Below, in pieces: positions 10,779 to 20,065 of a DNA stretch of 64,000 nt. The DNA comes from Clostridium ganghwense (GTDB taxonomy: Bacteria > Bacillota > Clostridia > Clostridiales > Clostridiaceae), in contig NZ_JAPQES010000001.1 of the NCBI RefSeq assembly GCF_026735165.1, positions 930,001 through 994,000 of the forward strand, given 5' to 3'. The notes under the pieces were generated by a model. That model was given only the letters and a program-made list of their open reading frames with translations, did no database searches and had not been told where the DNA came from. The position numbers were made by a program, and so were the translations under genes. Within the stretch, counting starts at the first letter, position 1; each line of letters starts with the position of its first letter.

Positions 10779-11810
10779 TTATCTATTGTTTCTCTCTACA
10801 GCAAGTTCTATAAGTTCAGTTATTAAATCTGTATAACTTTTTCCTGAAGCTTGCCACATTTTTGGATACATACTTATTTGAGTAAATCCTGGCAAAGTAT
10901 TTATTTCATTTAAGTATATTTCTTCCGTTTCCTTTTCTACCAAGAAGTCAACTCTAGACATACCTGCACAATCCAAATTCTTATATATCTTAATAGCTTC
11001 TTCTTTTATCTTTTCAAGTTTTTCTTCACTTAAAGCAGCAGGTATTAAAAGCTTAGATTCTGCATTTGAATATTTTGCTTCATAGTCATAAAATTCATTA
11101 GCTGGAATAACTTCTCCTGGTGTTGCTGCTATAGGCTCATCGTTTCCAAGGACAGCTACTTCAACTTCTCTTGCATTAATAGTTTCCTCAACTAAAACTT
11201 TTCTATCAAATTTCAACCCAAATTCAAGCCCTTTTTCTAGTTCTTCTCTATTATGAGCTTTACTTATCCCTACAGAAGAACCACTATTTGCTGGTTTTAT
11301 GAAAACAGAATACCCTAGTTTATCTTCAATACTATTTATTATCTCTTCTTTATTTTTTAAATATTCATGAGCATTTACAACTACATATTGAGCTTGTTTT
11401 ACTCCGAAATTTTCTAAAACATATTTTGTATATACTTTGTCCATACATACAGCAGAAGACATAACTCCAGGTCCTACACATGGCAAGTTTTGAAGCTTAC
11501 ACAATCCTTGAATTGTACCATCTTCACCATACAAACCATGTAATACCGGGAAAACTACATCTGCTCGTCTATCAAAAAGGAACTCTTGCCCATTAGCAAC
11601 TTTATAAGACTGATCTTCTTCCCATTCTCCATTTTCTATTTTATCTATTGAACCTGTATATTGAAACCATTTTCCATCCTTAGTAATACCTATTGGATAT
11701 ACGTCAAATTTGCTTAAATCAATATTTTTCAACACAGATGCTGCTGAAACACGTGATACTTCATGCTCTGTAGATTGTCCTCCGAACAATATAGCCACTT
11801 TCTTTTTCAT
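10779..11810 (-). CDS. ddl: D-alanine--D-alanine ligase
   Basis: ATP-grasp ligase that makes the D-Ala-D-Ala dipeptide of the peptidoglycan stem. The N-terminus KVAILFGGQSTEHEVSRVSA is the family signature. The ATP-grasp domain shows FIKPANSGSSVGISK at about residue 172, EVEVAVLGN near 215 and the metal-binding YLNEINTLPGF near 305. 343 residues, the usual length. First gene of a four-gene minus-strand cluster. Confidence 0.97.
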   Translation of the reverse strand: MKKKVAILFGGQSTEHEVSRVSAASVLKNIDLSKFDVYPIGITKDGKWFQYTGSIDKIENGEWEEDQSYKVANGQEFLFDRRADVVFPVLHGLYGEDGTIQGLCKLQNLPCVGPGVMSSAVCMDKVYTKYVLENFGVKQAQYVVVNAHEYLKNKEEIINSIEDKLGYSVFIKPANSGSSVGISKAHNREELEKGLEFGLKFDRKVLVEETINAREVEVAVLGNDEPIAATPGEVIPANEFYDYEAKYSNAESKLLIPAALSEEKLEKIKEEAIKIYKNLDCAGMSRVDFLVEKETEEIYLNEINTLPGFTQISMYPKMWQASGKSYTDLITELIELAVERNNR

Positions 11811-12045
11811 ACTATTCTCCCCTTACGCAACTTATTCATCGAATACCTTTGATTTAATTTCTACCATAATATATGTTTATATTTTTTACCTTAATACAAA
11901 TCACGAACACTTCAAATTATATACCAACATACCAAATATGTGAACTACCAAATCTATTTTACTCTCTAAAGCAGCAATATGAAGTTTATACTACATCTTT
12001 TCTATTATATTTAAAACTTTTCTTAAATTTGATTTTTATATGAAA

Positions 12046-13686
12046 TTATATTAATAATTCATGTGCTCTTTGTACAGCATCCTTAATATCTTCGCAAAAA
12101 TTTTTTTCTCCTATTTTTTCTATAAAGCCATATTTATTAAGCATTTGCATAGGTTGTTCTTGAAGTTCTGAAATAATAAGCTTAGTCTTATTTTTCTTAC
12201 AAACGTCATATAACATTTCTATGGCATGAAAAGCTGTAGAATCCATAGCTGGCACACTTCCCATTTTTATTATTAAAATCTTAGATGATACTCCTATACC
12301 TCTAATCGTATTAACAAATTTATCTGCAGCACCAAAGAAAAACGGCCCACTAATTTCATAAAAAGAAATTTGCTTCAAAATAGATTTATCATCTAAAATT
12401 TTTGCGCATTCATTATTTTCTCTCGCATCCAAATTATATGTAATATTGGTAACCTCTGCCATTCTTCTCATGAATAGGAAAGAAGAAAGAACAACTCCAA
12501 TTCCTATAGCTACCACCAAATCTACAAAAACAGTTAATAAAAAAGTACTAAAAAACACTAAAGCATCACTTTTAGGTGCTCTATTTATTTTTTTAAAAGC
12601 TTCCCATTCTCCCATATTATAAGATACCATAATCAATATAGCAGCCAAAGACGCCATAGGTATTAATTTAACATAAGGCATAAGAACTAACATTATAATC
12701 AAAAGGCTTATAGCATGTACAATTCCAGCAATAGGTGTTCTTCCTCCATTTTTAATATTAGCGGCCGTTCTCGCTATAGCACCCGTAGCTGGTATTCCAC
12801 CCAAAACACCTGAAAACACATTAGCAACACCTTGTCCTATAAGTTCCATATTAGAACGATGATTCCCTCCAATCATTCCATCCGCAACCACCGCCGATAA
12901 CAGAGACTCCACTCCACCTAAAATAGCAATAGTTATTCCTGGAATAATAAGTTCTTTCACCATATTAATATTAACTTTAGGAATTGTAGGAGCTGGAAAG
13001 CTTCCTGATATATCTCCAAATCGACTACCTATTGTATCAATATCCATTCCTAAAACCATAACCAATCCTGTACTTACAACGACAGCTATAAGCGTTCCTG
13101 GAACTTTCTTATTTATTTTAGGCCAAAATATTATTATCAAAAGCGATAGTATACCTATAAATAGATTTGTAAAATCTATAGAATTAATATTTTGAAAATA
13201 TGCTGTCCATTTAGAAATAAATTCCCTTGGAACTTTGTCCATTGATAAACCCAAAAAATCTTTTATTTGAGTTGAAAATATAGTTACAGCAATACCACTT
13301 GTAAATCCTGTAGTTATAGGATATGGTATATACTTTATCATAGATCCAAATCTAAATAACCCCATTATAGTTAGAAAAACACCTGCAATTATCGTTGCTA
13401 CAGTTAACCCTTCTAGTCCATATTTTTCTACAATTCCATAAACAATAATTACAAAAGCTCCTGTCGGACCTCCTATCTGAACCCTACTCCCACCTAATAA
13501 AGATATTATAAGTCCCCCAACTATAGCTGTATATAGTCCTTTTTCCGGTGAAACACCTGATGCTATAGCTAAAGCTATAGATAAAGGAAGAGCTATAATT
13601 GCAACTATAATACCTGCAATCACATCTTTCATAAACTGTTCCTTAGTATAATCTTTTAAACACGTAAATAATTTTGGTACTAACAC
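12046..13686 (-). CDS. SulP/SLC26-family anion transporter with STAS domain
   Basis: Inner-membrane transporter of the SulP family, for sulfate, bicarbonate or another small anion; substrate not readable. About 12 hydrophobic segments span residues 20-420, starting with DVIAGIIVAIIALPLSIALAIASGVSPEKGLY, the SulP signature. A cytoplasmic STAS domain (ISFYEISGPFFFGAADKF...MGSVPAMDSTAFHAIEML) fills residues 440-546. I place the start at GTG 13686, which sits at normal distance from GGAGGTC; an ATG 11 codons upstream has no site and precedes that GGAGG. 546 residues. No terminator seen in the 234 bases between it and ddl. Confidence 0.92.
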   Translation of the reverse strand: MLVPKLFTCLKDYTKEQFMKDVIAGIIVAIIALPLSIALAIASGVSPEKGLYTAIVGGLIISLLGGSRVQIGGPTGAFVIIVYGIVEKYGLEGLTVATIIAGVFLTIMGLFRFGSMIKYIPYPITTGFTSGIAVTIFSTQIKDFLGLSMDKVPREFISKWTAYFQNINSIDFTNLFIGILSLLIIIFWPKINKKVPGTLIAVVVSTGLVMVLGMDIDTIGSRFGDISGSFPAPTIPKVNINMVKELIIPGITIAILGGVESLLSAVVADGMIGGNHRSNMELIGQGVANVFSGVLGGIPATGAIARTAANIKNGGRTPIAGIVHAISLLIIMLVLMPYVKLIPMASLAAILIMVSYNMGEWEAFKKINRAPKSDALVFFSTFLLTVFVDLVVAIGIGVVLSSFLFMRRMAEVTNITYNLDARENNECAKILDDKSILKQISFYEISGPFFFGAADKFVNTIRGIGVSSKILIIKMGSVPAMDSTAFHAIEMLYDVCKKNKTKLIISELQEQPMQMLNKYGFIEKIGEKNFCEDIKDAVQRAHELLI

Positions 13687-13805
13687 TAACAAGACCTCCA
13701 AACATTTTTTCTTTTGCATTTTTGGTTTTAAAACAAACCCTATATAATTATAGACCCATTTTTAGATTTATCAACAATAATTTGGTTGTATTTGAAAATT
13801 AATAC

Positions 13806-13965
13806 TCATCATAACAACCAGTGACCTATAGCCATTAACTAGTAAAAGAAGATTTTCTTTAATCTATAAGAAAATGTTCAATTAAATAAAAAGCTAGTTA
13901 AAAAATTATTTTTTAACTAGCTTTTAGCATTACTAACAACTGATTACTGGTAACTATCTGCTGAA
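13806..13965. repeat. Terminator flanked by degenerate repeat ends (copy C)
   Basis: A perfect 18-bp hairpin (13888-13905 with 13907-13924, core GCTAGTT/AACTAGC) lies between stretches resembling the ends of repeats A and B: CAGTGACCTATAGCCATTA at 13806 (compare CAGTGACCTATAACCAGC at 52681) and GATTACTGGTAACTATC near 13945. The central hairpin differs from A and B, so only the ends are shared. It lies just after the ypeB stop and should terminate it. Confidence 0.55.
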
Positions 13966-13982
13966 AATTATTTTACCTTTCC

Positions 13983-15350
13983 CTATATTGTAAGTTCTCC
14001 ATTAGGCGTATTAATAATTTGAATTATTCTTTGTTCAAACCCTGTATTTGCATTGATATATACTATAAAACTATCATCATTATAAGTTCCACTAAACTCA
14101 TAGCACAGTACTTCCTTATTGTCCTCGGTTGGTATTACAGAAAGACGCACTGAAGATATATTCAGTTTTTTACCAACCTTTTGCTGAGCTTTACTTTGTT
14201 CCAGACTAGCTTCTGCTATATCTCTATTAGCTATATGAGATACTAAATATTTTTCAGCTTCTATCCCTATTACACTTCCATTATCCAAAGCTACTTTTAA
14301 TTTTATTTGATCAGGATAAATAGGAATATCACCCTGAGTATACACATAACTTATTACAACTGAATTCTCACTCTTTAACGTATATGTAGATTCCATATTT
14401 GCATATCCAATATCCTTTAAATATTTATTTCCTATATTTACGGCTTTTTTCACATCCATTTTAGGTTCACCAATATTTTTATTATCCAATAAATAAATTA
14501 TTTCCCCGCCATTTTTACTTACTTCTAAAACAATCCCTTCGCCTTTTTCTCTCCCCTTAAGAGTAACATCAAAACTGTAGGCAGGTATTCTCGTTTTACC
14601 TTCTCCCTTCTTTTTTTGTATGTTCTGAACTTTATCTTTTCCTAAAAGATTTTTAACAATATCAATCGCTTCTTTTTCGGTAATCTCTTTTTGTGAAGTT
14701 ATTCTAGGACTTATTTCTAAAATATTATCTGAAAAAGGTCCATCATATATAAGTGCTGGATATTGAACAACTTGTTTTTGTATTGCTGCAAATTTATCCG
14801 TAACTAACTTTTTATCACTTTCTTTCAGTTTACTACCTGCCTTTTTTCGTATTTCTCCCCACTTAACCTTTCCTTTATTTATTTCTGCTTGAACTTCATT
14901 TAATTGTATTAATAAATAATCTGCTTCATTTTTCAATGTTTCTATGTTCTTATAATCATCCTCTGACAATTCTTTTCCTTGTGATGATACTTTAGCAAGA
15001 CTGTAACTAAAATCTCCTACTTGCGATAAAAACCTACTCGTTCCCTCAATAGCTTCTTGTGATATCGGCAAAGAGTGTATCTTATCATTTGCTATACTTG
15101 AATATCTGAATATATTTCCAAATACAACTATACTCTGCTCTCTAGAACCTACTATAGCTGACTTAGTTAAATCAACTTTTATATTTCTCACTGCATCAAT
15201 TAATTGATGCATATTTTTACTATATTCTCCCTGTAAATAATTTCTATAATCCATCCTCTCAAGAGTCATTAAAATAGCAAAAGTACTCGAAAACACTACA
15301 ATAAACGCTACAGCAATAGTATAAATAATTCTTTTTTTGCTCATTTTCAT
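13983..15350 (-). CDS. ypeB: Spore germination protein YpeB
   Basis: Spore membrane protein that in Bacillus stabilises and localises the cortex-lytic enzyme SleB. It has one N-terminal signal-anchor (residues 7-27), a helical region of about 150 residues, and C-terminal PepSY-type repeats (ITEKEAIDIVKNLLG, DVKKAVNIGNKYLKDIGY, EASLEQSKAQQKVGKKLN). 455 residues, normal for YpeB. Ribosome binding site GGAGGAA before the ATG. No sleB lies next to it, unlike the usual sleB-ypeB pair; its upstream neighbour is spoIIR, separated by a terminator, so it needs its own promoter. Confidence 0.92.
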   Translation of the reverse strand: MKMSKKRIIYTIAVAFIVVFSSTFAILMTLERMDYRNYLQGEYSKNMHQLIDAVRNIKVDLTKSAIVGSREQSIVVFGNIFRYSSIANDKIHSLPISQEAIEGTSRFLSQVGDFSYSLAKVSSQGKELSEDDYKNIETLKNEADYLLIQLNEVQAEINKGKVKWGEIRKKAGSKLKESDKKLVTDKFAAIQKQVVQYPALIYDGPFSDNILEISPRITSQKEITEKEAIDIVKNLLGKDKVQNIQKKKGEGKTRIPAYSFDVTLKGREKGEGIVLEVSKNGGEIIYLLDNKNIGEPKMDVKKAVNIGNKYLKDIGYANMESTYTLKSENSVVISYVYTQGDIPIYPDQIKLKVALDNGSVIGIEAEKYLVSHIANRDIAEASLEQSKAQQKVGKKLNISSVRLSVIPTEDNKEVLCYEFSGTYNDDSFIVYINANTGFEQRIIQIINTPNGELTI

Positions 15351-15423
15351 TTAACTGTTCCTCCATTCATTAGTCCTGTTCCATTTAATGTTAGTATTTG
15401 TTGTATTAATTTTTGTTATACGT

Positions 15424-15457
15424 AAAAATCCAAGGAGAATTATTCCCCTTGGATTTT
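15424..15457 (-). terminator. Terminator overlapping the spoIIR stop codon
   Basis: Hairpin AAAATCCAAGG against CCTTGGATTTT, extended by GAAT/ATTC, spanning the spoIIR stop at 15440-15442. The arm on the coding side encodes the last codons of SpoIIR. Minus-strand T tract follows. It separates spoIIR from ypeB. Confidence 0.75.
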
Positions 15458-16099
15458 CTTATACAAATCTTTAGCTATTTCAACAATTTTAAATTTTACA
15501 ACTATTTTTTCATTATCTATTGAATTAGTATCTAAGTTATTCACAAGTTTATATTCTTGAGGGGTTAGAACCTGCCTCATTTCTTTTTCTGTTTTTTTGT
15601 ATGCAACTTCCCCTTTTGTTATATCCGTAAAACATAATGGTGGAAACATAACACACCACCAATTATGTCCTTCTCCACTTCCTATGATTATTCTATAAGC
15701 TTCATAATTTCCCTCTGGTAAAGTTATATTACCATAGCTTTTAACTGGGAAATTTTCATGAGATATCATAGTTACTACTTTATAAGGATATCCCTTTTCT
15801 TCAACAACCCGCTTTGCTATTCTATTTATCATCTTATCATTTTCTTCTATTATTTTTCTTGACTCATTTATACTTTTAGAATCTTTAAGTTTAGGAGATA
15901 TATATTTAAAAACTTCGTCTCTAACCTTTAATTTCAACGCCTGATCTTCTGTAGTATCACTATTTGCTATAACATGAAACCTTATAAGTTTTTCTGAAAT
16001 AGAATTTTGACTTGCTCCAAATTTCATATATGAAATCCCTAAAATACTTCCTAATACAATAATTAAAAATAACATAATGGCAATAATTTTATTTTTCAT
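15440..16099 (-). CDS. spoIIR: Stage II sporulation protein R
   Basis: Secreted forespore signalling protein that triggers SpoIIGA to process pro-sigma-E in the mother cell. N-terminal signal/anchor (MKNKIIAIMLFLIIVLGSILG), then the family hallmark LIRFHVIANSDTTEDQALKLKVRD at residues 38-61 and the C-terminal signature GEGHNWWCVMFPPLCF near 150. 219 residues. Preceded by a sigma-F-like promoter at 16140-16168, fitting forespore expression. The first codons of this gene also exist as a decayed duplicate at 20066-20107. Confidence 0.97.
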   Translation of the reverse strand: MKNKIIAIMLFLIIVLGSILGISYMKFGASQNSISEKLIRFHVIANSDTTEDQALKLKVRDEVFKYISPKLKDSKSINESRKIIEENDKMINRIAKRVVEEKGYPYKVVTMISHENFPVKSYGNITLPEGNYEAYRIIIGSGEGHNWWCVMFPPLCFTDITKGEVAYKKTEKEMRQVLTPQEYKLVNNLDTNSIDNEKIVVKFKIVEIAKDLYKKIQGE

Positions 16100-16139
16100 A
16101 CTACTTGTCCCCCTAATTATTTATCTTTGCTTATTAGAG

Positions 16140-16168
16140 ATCATTGCCATTATTTGTTTATTTTATAC
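16140..16168 (-). promoter_or_regulatory. Sigma-F-like promoter of spoIIR
   Basis: On the minus strand GTATA (16164-16168), 15-base spacer, GGCAATGAT (16140-16148), fitting the GYATA / GGNNANN(M)T pattern of forespore sigma-F promoters. Start predicted near 16133, 34 bases before the spoIIR ATG. It lies within 36 bases of the tdcB copy 1 stop codon. Confidence 0.6.
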
Positions 16169-16175
16169 CTTCATT

Positions 16176-17393
16176 CTAAAATAAATTTATACCTTCTAAT
16201 TTATATCCCTTTTCTTTTAATGAATTAATTATTTCTATTGAATGTTCTCTTGATTGAGATTCAATTTCAAAAGTTACATTTGCAAATTCAAGACCTTTTT
16301 CTTCCCAATTCTTTTCCTGTCTTACTTTTACAATGTTAGCTCCTAATTTACCTATAATAGTAATTAATCCTCCTAATTGTCCAACTTTGTCCTGCAATTC
16401 TACTGAAAAACCTATTCTTCTTTTTTGCATTATCAATTCTCTATTTATTATCTTTGATACCATTGCTATATCAATATTTCCTCCACTAATTAATACAGCA
16501 ACCTTTTTACCATGTATTTTTATTTTATTAGCTAATACTGCGGCTAATGGTGTAGCCCCCGCTCCTTCTGCTATCAGTTTACTTCTTTCCATAAGTGTAA
16601 AATTAGCATATGCTATTTCATCTTCGGAAACCGTTACTATTTCGTCAACATATTCTTTTATATACTTAAAGTTAAGTTTGCCAGGAGTTTTAACAGATAT
16701 ACCATCAGCTAATGATTTAGTTCCCTCTACTGTTACTACTTTTCCAGCTTCTAGTGATGCTTTACTTGAAGCAATTATTTCTGCCTGTACACCTATTATT
16801 TTAATATCAGGTTTTATAGTTTTGGCAGCTACAGCTATCCCAGATATTAATCCACCACCGCCAATTGGTACAAGTATAGCATCAACATCTGGTAAATCTT
16901 CTAAAATCTCAAGACCAATAGTTCCTTGACCAGCCATAACATCTTCATCATTAAAAGGATGAACGAAAGTTGCCCCTGTTTCTTTTTGAAGTTCTACAGC
17001 TTTGCCGTAACACTCATCATAAACTTCTCCAAATTGAACCACTTCAGCACCATACCCTTTTGTGGCTTGTACCTTAGCTTGTGGTGCAGTAGATGGCATA
17101 ACTATTGTAGATTTTATTCCAAAAGCTGTTGCCGCATAAGCTACTCCCTGCGCATGATTCCCTGCTGATGATGCAATTACTCCTTTTTCTTTTTCTTCTT
17201 GTGTTAAGTTAGCTATCTTATTATAAGCTCCTCTTAGTTTAAAAGCTCCTGTTTTTTGCTTGTTTTCACATTTTAAATAAATTTCATATCCACTTTGTTT
17301 TGAAAATGTACTTGAATAAAATAAAGGAGTTCTTCTTGCCACTCCTTTAATATTTTCTTGTGCCTTCTTTATTTTGTTTAAATCAAGATTCAT
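16176..17393 (-). CDS. tdcB: Catabolic threonine ammonia-lyase, copy 1
   Basis: PLP enzyme that deaminates threonine (and often serine) to 2-oxobutanoate and ammonia. The PLP lysine is K52 in TGAFKLRGA, the phosphate-binding glycine loop is IGGGGLISG near 177, and SSAGNHAQG is at 75-83. A C-terminal ACT domain (FSVELQDKVGQLGGLITIIGKLGANIV) fills residues 328-405, the catabolic TdcB/IlvA-short layout. Ribosome binding site GAGGAGG before the ATG. By eye it differs from copy 2 (20151-21368) at only 12 of 405 residues. It diverges from the sstT-type symporter gene, suggesting uptake and breakdown of Ser/Thr. Confidence 0.94.
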   Translation of the reverse strand: MNLDLNKIKKAQENIKGVARRTPLFYSSTFSKQSGYEIYLKCENKQKTGAFKLRGAYNKIANLTQEEKEKGVIASSAGNHAQGVAYAATAFGIKSTIVMPSTAPQAKVQATKGYGAEVVQFGEVYDECYGKAVELQKETGATFVHPFNDEDVMAGQGTIGLEILEDLPDVDAILVPIGGGGLISGIAVAAKTIKPDIKIIGVQAEIIASSKASLEAGKVVTVEGTKSLADGISVKTPGKLNFKYIKEYVDEIVTVSEDEIAYANFTLMERSKLIAEGAGATPLAAVLANKIKIHGKKVAVLISGGNIDIAMVSKIINRELIMQKRRIGFSVELQDKVGQLGGLITIIGKLGANIVKVRQEKNWEEKGLEFANVTFEIESQSREHSIEIINSLKEKGYKLEGINLF

Positions 17394-17437
17394 CGTATTC
17401 CTCCTCTATAATATATATTATGTTAACTTAATGTTTT

Positions 17438-17451
17438 TTATAACGTTTTCA
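17438..17451 (-). promoter_or_regulatory. cre-like CcpA site upstream of tdcB copy 1
   Basis: Minus-strand TGAAAACGTTATAA matches the cre consensus TGWAANCGNTNWCA at 13 of 14 positions. It lies 45 bases before the ATG, and copy 2 has an equivalent site at 21415-21428. Catabolite repression of amino-acid breakdown is inferred. Confidence 0.5.
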
Positions 17452-17798
17452 TTGTAGATAATACTAATATATACATATACATATTCAGCTCTATTTTTTT
17501 CTGAATTTTCTTATTTTTGCAATTTGTCGTTATTTTTTTTCATAATACTGAATCTATATGTATTTTAATAAATCTTCTCTCTAAATTTATTATAAATTAA
17601 TTTTCTCTATTGTCACTAGTATTTTTCAAAAAATTTTGAATAAAACTAAGTTTTTTTCCTTACAGAAACACTTGTTTTTTTCTCAAATACATTATGAATC
17701 CAAACCGATATTCTCCTCTGTTTTTTCGAATTTCACCAGCGTTCATTTGTGCGCCATACGCAAATTTGCAAAAATTTAATAAATTTTCAGAAAGTTGA

Positions 17799-17827
17799 TT
17801 GCAATAAAATTGTTCATGTGGTATACT
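17799..17827 (+). promoter_or_regulatory. Promoter of the sstT-type symporter gene
   Basis: TTGCAA, 17-base spacer, TATACT. The same arrangement (TTGCAT, 17 bases, TATACT, with spacer ending CATGTG) recurs at 21743-21771 upstream of the second symporter. Conservation inside otherwise diverged sequence supports function. Confidence 0.65.
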
Positions 17828-17886
17828 CTTTTCGAAAGCAATATACGACATAATATTACAAACTTCTTTAAGTATTCTCTTATTTT

Positions 17887-17900
17887 CGACAACGATTACA
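17887..17900 (+). promoter_or_regulatory. cre-like site downstream of the symporter promoter
   Basis: CGACAACGATTACA, 12 of 14 matches to the cre consensus, starting 60 bases after the -10 element. The second module has TGATAACGATTACA (13 of 14) 59 bases after its -10. Conserved position suggests roadblock repression by CcpA. Confidence 0.45.
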
Positions 17901-18224
17901 ACATTAATAATTAATTACATTATGAATTTTTCATTCAGTGTTCATTCATCTTTCTACCAAAACACAATTACTGAAAAATGTTATCTTATTAAATTTCTTT
18001 CATCTTTAAATTGGTTTACATTTTGTTTTTGTGTAAATGTTTTCAGGTTATTAATACAAAACATGTTAAAAACCTCCCTGTAGTATTTTGGATTTATACA
18101 ATGTAATTCTGCTATGCAGCAGCGGAGGAAAATATAAAAGTCTAACAACTAAAACGTTAGGCAAATCATTGCTTGTGGAATTCTTCAAGCAACTATATTT
18201 ACTATTAAAGAGGAGGAAAAGACT

Positions 18225-19457
18225 TTGAGAAATCTAATTAACAAATGGAATCAATTAAGTTTAGTAAAAAGAATTATTGTAGGTCTAATTATTGGTATTA
18301 TTTTAGCTGTAACGATTCCTGATGTTGCAAAGCCAATCGCACTTTTTGGTTCTCTGTTTGTAGGTGCTTTAAAGGCTATTGCACCTGTATTGGTATTCTT
18401 CTTGGTTATGTCGGCAATCTCTCAACACAAGAGTGGTCATAAAACCAATATGAAATCAATTATTATACTTTATCTTTTAGGAACATTCTTAGCTGGATTG
18501 GTTGCTGTTGTTGCAAGTTTTATATTCCCAGTAACCATAACACTTGCAGGGGGAGCTGAAAATGTTACACCACCTGGAGGTGTCGCAGAAGTTCTAAAAG
18601 CATTACTAATGAATATTGTTGATAACCCAGTAAAAGCGCTCTATAACGCTAACTATATTGGCATATTATCTTGGGCGACACTTCTTGGTCTTGCTTTAAG
18701 AAGTGCTCCTGATTCTACAAAAACAATGATTACTAATTTTTCAGATGCAGTATCTCAAATGGTAAGATGGGTTATTAGTTTTGCTCCATTAGGAATCATG
18801 GGTCTGGTATTTGATACTATTGCTACAAACGGTATCAAATCATTACTCAGCTATGGACAATTACTTGCTCTTTTGATTGGTTCTATGGCCTTTATGGCTC
18901 TTGTAGTAAATCCAATCATCGTGTTTTGGAATATTCGTCAAAACCCATATCCACTTGTGTTTAAGTGCATAAAAGAAAGTGGTATTACAGCATTCTTTAC
19001 ACGTAGCTCAGCAGCAAATATTCCTGTAAATATGAGCTTGTGCGAAAAACTTGGTTTAGATAACGATACGTATTCAGTATCAATTCCATTAGGAGCCACT
19101 ATCAATATGTCTGGTGCAGCTATCACAATTTCCATCTTAACGCTTGCAGCAGCTCACACACTTGGAATTCAAGTAGATTTTATTACAGCATTAATTTTAA
19201 GCATACTGTCAGCTGTAAGTGCTTGTGGTGCTTCAGGAGTAGCTGGTGGTTCATTGCTACTTATTCCTTTAGCATGTAGCTTATTCGGTATCCCAAATGA
19301 TATCGCTATGAAGGTAGTAGGTGTAGGCTTTATCATAGGTGTTTTACAAGACTCTTGCGAAACAGGACTTAACTCATCAACAGACGTACTTCTTACAGCA
19401 ACAGCTGAATTTGCGCAATGGCGTAAAAAAGGAAAAAAAATTATTATAAATAAATAA
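18225..19457 (+). CDS. sstT: Serine/threonine:sodium symporter (SstT type)
   Basis: Membrane symporter of the dicarboxylate/amino acid:cation (DAACS) family, predicted to bring in serine and threonine with sodium. Eight or so hydrophobic helices plus two re-entrant loops; family motifs include [13 protein letters not shown] (first hairpin tip) near 264 and [14 protein letters not shown] near 287. The C-terminal [18 protein letters not shown] is typical of SstT. 410 residues. Starts with TTG, strongly supported by GAGGAGG upstream. Paired divergently with a threonine ammonia-lyase gene, which fits substrate and enzyme. Confidence 0.92.
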   Translation: MRNLINKWNQLSLVKRIIVGLIIGIILAVTIPDVAKPIALFGSLFVGALKAIAPVLVFFLVMSAISQHKSGHKTNMKSIIILYLLGTFLAGLVAVVASFIFPVTITLAGGAENVTPPGGVAEVLKALLMNIVDNPVKALYNANYIGILSWATLLGLALRSAPDSTKTMITNFSDAVSQMVRWVISFAPLGIMGLVFDTIATNGIKSLLSYGQLLALLIGSMAFMALVVNPIIVFWNIRQNPYPLVFKCIKESGITAFFTRSSAANIPVNMSLCEKLGLDNDTYSVSIPLGATINMSGAAITISILTLAAAHTLGIQVDFITALILSILSAVSACGASGVAGGSLLLIPLACSLFGIPNDIAMKVVGVGFIIGVLQDSCETGLNSSTDVLLTATAEFAQWRKKGKKIIINK

Positions 19458-19490
19458 CAATTAAATTTCGGTGTTGTTTCACACCTACTA

Positions 19491-19550
19491 AAGCCCCCCT
19501 ATTCGTAGTTTATAATACTACAATAGAGGGGCTTGTTCTTTTGAATAAGG
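19491..19550 (+). terminator. Terminator of the sstT-type gene
   Basis: Stem AAGCCCC-CCTATT against AATAG-AGGGGCTT (19491-19503 and 19532-19544), then GTTCTTTT. It begins 34 bases after the stop. Confidence 0.8.
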
Positions 19551-20065
19551 CCAGAGAGGTAAACCATAATTCCAAAATGGTTAGTGTTAAAATCCAACCG
19601 TTTCTTCAGCAATTTTGGTGAAATAGAATTTTAACTTACTCTGCGATTTCATATATAAAATCGCAGAACAATCCCAAACACTATATGCTATCAGATTAAA
19701 AACTAATACTACTTACATAAATTAGTTTCAGATCTCACCCGCAAATTATTAGAAAATACAAAGAAAATATAAAAGAAAATATATATGAACATCAAGTGGT
19801 TTATGGTAAATTTGAATATAAATCATCCAGTTGGAATAAAAGTCATAGATGTCATTGAATTATTAATAATTATTTTAGAAGATTATCTTTTAATATCAAT
19901 TATGTCTTCTCGGGGTAGTATACCCTTTTATGAAATACAAAATTATAAGATACATAAATTTCAAAACATGAGAATAAAAATCATATAAAATTATCCAAAA
20001 AAAAGATTTAAATTTCATAATCTTTTGTAATCAGATTATGAAATTTAAATCTATAAATATTCAGA
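19551..20065. other. Gene-free spacer between the duplicated modules, with inverted repeats
   Basis: No convincing gene. Features seen: GTTAAAAT near 19589 facing ATTTTAAC near 19628; a 10-bp perfect hairpin TCTGCGATTT/AAATCGCAGA at 19640-19667 without a T tract; ACTAAT/ATTAGT near 19700-19726; and the long inverted repeat at 20004-20052. The density of short inverted repeats would fit a decayed mobile element or recombination scar at the duplication junction, but no transposase remnant is visible. Confidence 0.5.
20004..20052. repeat. Perfect 20-bp inverted repeat at the duplication junction
   Basis: Arms 20004-20023 and 20033-20052 are exact reverse complements (core TTAAATTTCATAATC), separated by 9 bases. 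It is AT-rich, flanked by A on one side and without a clear T tract, so it is an untypical terminator. It sits immediately before the start of homology to the spoIIR-tdcB region at about 20066. Confidence 0.8.

Larger units (their letters stand above)
17394..18224. other. Divergent intergenic region between tdcB copy 1 and the symporter gene
   Basis: An 831-bp regulatory gap with no convincing gene. It holds the cre-like site at 17438, a plus-strand promoter at 17799-17827, a second cre-like site at 17887 and a leader of about 390 nt before the symporter TTG start. Within the leader, TTGCTTG (18169-18175) and CAAGCAA (18186-18192) can form a 7-bp hairpin, and GTCTAAC/GTTAGGC a shorter one. 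The stretch around 17640-17900 is recognisably similar to 21580-21850 in the second module. Confidence 0.6.

Noticed and set aside
17660-17851. Minus-strand frame of 63 codons between tdcB copy 1 and the symporter
   Set aside because: The matching DNA in the second module does not keep the frame; what is conserved there is a plus-strand promoter.
18060-18224. Possible riboswitch or T-box in the sstT leader
   Set aside because: Some short hairpins exist, but no T-box sequence or known riboswitch core could be recognised.
19785-19988. Plus-strand frame of 67 codons after the sstT terminator
   Set aside because: No ribosome binding site, low-complexity AT-rich sequence within a decayed spacer; no family recognised.
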